Below the pieces are notes generated by a model. It made no database searches. It was given only the letters and a program-made list of their open reading frames with translations, and was not told the DNA's origin. A stretch of 16,623 nt of DNA from positions 1 through 16,623 of the forward strand of contig MEEC01000044.1 in the NCBI GenBank assembly GCA_001724315.1, given 5' to 3'. Position numbers and translations under genes: made by a program. This document shows positions 15,059-16,623 of the stretch, piece by piece (positions within the stretch are counted from its first letter, which is position 1; the number at the start of each line of letters is the position of its first letter). The stretch comes from Lautropia sp. SCN 70-15 (lineage in GTDB: Bacteria; Pseudomonadota; Gammaproteobacteria; Burkholderiales; Burkholderiaceae_E).

Positions 15059-15921
15059 TGGCCGGCGCAGTGCTGGGCGGCGGTCTTCTCGGGCAGGTTG
15101 GACTTGTCGAAGCCGAAGGGCGCGATCATCGCCAGGTGCTCGTCGCTGCCGATGAACTTCTTCAGCTCCGCGTTCACCGCGTCGCGCAGTTCGGTGTCCT
15201 CGGGCCGGAAGCCGAAAGATCCTTCGCCGCGGTAGGACTTGCCCTTGTGGGTGAAGGTGAAGGGCTCGGCCCGCTCGATGCCCTCGTCCTTGGCGGCCAG
15301 CTCGCCGGCCGTCAGCGCGGTCAGCGCGGCGGCCGACGCGCGCCCGGCCTTCACCGCCGCGATCGCCGCGGCGAAGTCCGGCACGATCAGCTGCTGCTTG
15401 CGGCTCATGCCGGCCATGCGGCCGTGCTCGATCTCGGCGGTGCCGGCCACGAAGGCGATCTTGCGCTTCTTCCGGACGGCGTCGGCATAGTTGCGCAGGC
15501 CATCGGGATTGCCGGCCTTCACGATCAGCGCCTCGCCGATCCCGTAGGTCGGGTCGGCGAAGACGATCTGCTTGCAGCGCTTGGGCGTGATGTACATCGA
15601 GGCCACGATCGCGTCGAAGCGCCCGGCCTTCAGGCCCGGGATCAGCGCGCCCCATTCGGTCAGCACGCCGTCCACCTTGTCCACGCCGAGCTGCTTCATC
15701 ACGTGCCGGAACACGGTCGGCGACTCGCCGGTCAGCTCGCCCGAGGAGTCCGCATAGGCGTAGGGCGCCTCGTTGGCAAAGCCCACGCGGATGCTGCCTT
15801 CCTTTCGGATGCGCTCCAGCGTGGACTCCGCCTGGGCAAAGCCGGCCGACAGCAGCGAGCCCGCGCCGAGCAGGATCAGCAGGGCCATCGTCGCTCTGCG
15901 AATCGCGAATCCGGGTTTCAT
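15055..15921 (-). CDS. ehuB: Ectoine/hydroxyectoine-binding periplasmic protein EhuB
   Basis: This 288-residue solute-binding protein starts with a signal peptide ending AGFAQA before Glu32. The mature protein shows the EhuB-like run IRVGFANEAPYAY, then GESPTVFRHVMKQLGV, LTEWGALIPGLKAGRFDAI, and SMYITPKRCKQI, all strong family markers as I know them. It captures ectoine and 5-hydroxyectoine in the periplasm and delivers them to EhuC-EhuD. ATG at 15921 is chosen over upstream codons because the signal peptide begins there and GAGAGG precedes it. A strong intercistronic hairpin lies just upstream, which fits higher expression of the binding protein. Confidence 0.92.
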   Translation of the reverse strand: MKPGFAIRRATMALLILLGAGSLLSAGFAQAESTLERIRKEGSIRVGFANEAPYAYADSSGELTGESPTVFRHVMKQLGVDKVDGVLTEWGALIPGLKAGRFDAIVASMYITPKRCKQIVFADPTYGIGEALIVKAGNPDGLRNYADAVRKKRKIAFVAGTAEIEHGRMAGMSRKQQLIVPDFAAAIAAVKAGRASAAALTALTAGELAAKDEGIERAEPFTFTHKGKSYRGEGSFGFRPEDTELRDAVNAELKKFIGSDEHLAMIAPFGFDKSNLPEKTAAQHCAGQ

Positions 15922-15958
15922 GGCAGGCACCTCTCGTTGATCGTCGTGTCGTGGGATC

Positions 15959-15982
15959 GGCGCGGCGGCCAAGCGCCGCGCC
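15959..15982 (-). other. Strong intercistronic stem-loop between ectD and ehuB
   Basis: A perfect 9-bp GC stem (GGCGCGGCG against CGCCGCGCC) encloses a six-base loop, within the 72-bp gap. No T-run follows on the - strand, so it is not a classic terminator. It may protect or punctuate the mRNA, setting ectD and ehuB to different levels. Function is inferred. Confidence 0.5.
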
Positions 15983-15993
15983 GGCCCGCCGCC

Positions 15994-16623
15994 TCAGCGG
16001 CCTTTCGCCAGCTCCGCCGCCGGCGTGAAGTCCTCGCGTTCGGCGATGAAGTTCGGCCGCGGCTCGAGCCCGCAGAAGGGCGCCACCGGCTTGTTCTCCA
16101 CGCTGTTGTAGACCACGAACAGGTTGCTGCGCGGCATCGGCGTGATGTTCGAGTTCGAGCCGTGCATCACGTTGCACTCGAAGAAGGTCACCGAGCCGGC
16201 TGGCCCGATCGGCGCGGCGATGCCGAATTCGTCGACGAGCCTGGTCAGGCTCGCGTCGTCGGGCACGCCGACTTCCTGGCGCTTGAGCGAGGACTTGTAG
16301 TTGTCGTCGGGCGTCTCGCCCACGCACGACACGTAGCGCTGGTGCGAGCCGGGCACGATCATCAGCGGCCCGTTGTGCGAGGTGTTGGGCGTGAGCGCGA
16401 TCGAGCAGCTCACCATGCGCATCGCCGGCACGCCGTCTTCCACGTGCCAGGTCTCGAAGTCCGAGTGCCAGTAGAACTCCTTGCCCCGGAAACCGCCCTT
16501 GTAGTTGATGCGGGACTGGTGGATGTAGACCTCGCTGCCCAGCAGCTGGCGGGCGATCGCCACGAGCTTCGGATGGCCGCACAGGCGGCGCAGCACTTCG
16601 CTGCTCTTGTGGATCTCGAAGAC
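15994..16623 (-). CDS. ectD: Ectoine hydroxylase EctD (partial, N-terminus beyond the window)
   Basis: These 209 C-terminal residues are from a non-haem Fe(II)/2-oxoglutarate dioxygenase that converts ectoine to 5-hydroxyectoine. The EctD signature is present: FYWHSDFETWHVEDGVPAMR, containing the iron-binding H-x-D (codons at about 16459-16467), preceded by YIHQSRINYKGGFRG. Downstream come GPLMIVPGSH, SCVGETPDDNYKSSLK and FFECNVMHGSNSNITP, whose His should be the third iron ligand. The frame stays open to the window edge (VFEIHKSSE precedes the GTG at 16596), so that GTG is internal and about 90-100 residues are missing. It heads, or is near the head of, the ehuBCDA operon. Confidence 0.92.
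   Translation of the reverse strand, partial: VFEIHKSSEVLRRLCGHPKLVAIARQLLGSEVYIHQSRINYKGGFRGKEFYWHSDFETWHVEDGVPAMRMVSCSIALTPNTSHNGPLMIVPGSHQRYVSCVGETPDDNYKSSLKRQEVGVPDDASLTRLVDEFGIAAPIGPAGSVTFFECNVMHGSNSNITPMPRSNLFVVYNSVENKPVAPFCGLEPRPNFIAEREDFTPAAELAKGR

Noticed and set aside
14273..15235. Long + strand open frame of about 320 codons opposite ehuC and ehuB
   Set aside because: It is Arg/Gln/His-rich low-complexity sequence, antisense to clearly recognisable importer genes; a typical GC-rich shadow frame.

Overview
The window is GC-rich and looks proteobacterial, probably Betaproteobacteria. That assignment rests on the gene content and on a 3' fragment of an initiator tRNA, and is an inference. 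It holds two unrelated blocks joined across a scar at about 9,980-10,330.

Block 1 (about 320-9,979, all on the + strand) is the distal part of an aryl polyene (APE) pigment cluster. In order it encodes an MMPL/RND-type exporter (5' part lost), a lipoprotein, a SAM methyltransferase, a DUF3261 lipoprotein, a ketosynthase (ApeO type), a hotdog dehydratase (ApeP type), a small secreted protein, a ketoreductase (ApeQ/FabG type), a second ketosynthase (ApeR/FabF type), two more small secreted proteins, and a 4'-phosphopantetheinyl transferase. The synthases, reductase and dehydratase build the polyene on an acyl carrier protein (ACP). The transferase arms the ACP, the methyltransferase probably decorates the aryl head, and the exporter and lipoproteins handle transfer to the outer membrane. 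Seven gene junctions are 4-nt stop/start overlaps, so this is one translationally coupled operon. The ACPs, AMP-ligase, second dehydratase, chain-length factor and LolA-like carrier usual in such clusters are not in the window. The exporter is abruptly fused, near nt 320, to a fragment resembling a GH106-type glycoside hydrolase. This is either a real rearrangement or an assembly chimera.

The scar holds a decayed IS3-family orfA (stop codon plus frameshift). It is followed by a 21-nt sequence matching the 3' end of tRNA-fMet with no tRNA body, and then by a strong bidirectional terminator. This is what one expects at the far end of an island integrated into an initiator tRNA gene.

Block 2 (10,407-16,623) has an amidase-signature hydrolase (- strand), a DUF1778/GNAT toxin-antitoxin pair (+ strand) with a palindromic operator over its promoter, and a - strand operon for ectoine/hydroxyectoine: ectD (partial at the right edge), ehuB, ehuC, ehuD, ehuA. 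These encode an ectoine hydroxylase and a complete ABC importer, tightly coupled by overlaps. One of the coupling points is a possible 23-residue small ORF between ehuC and ehuD.
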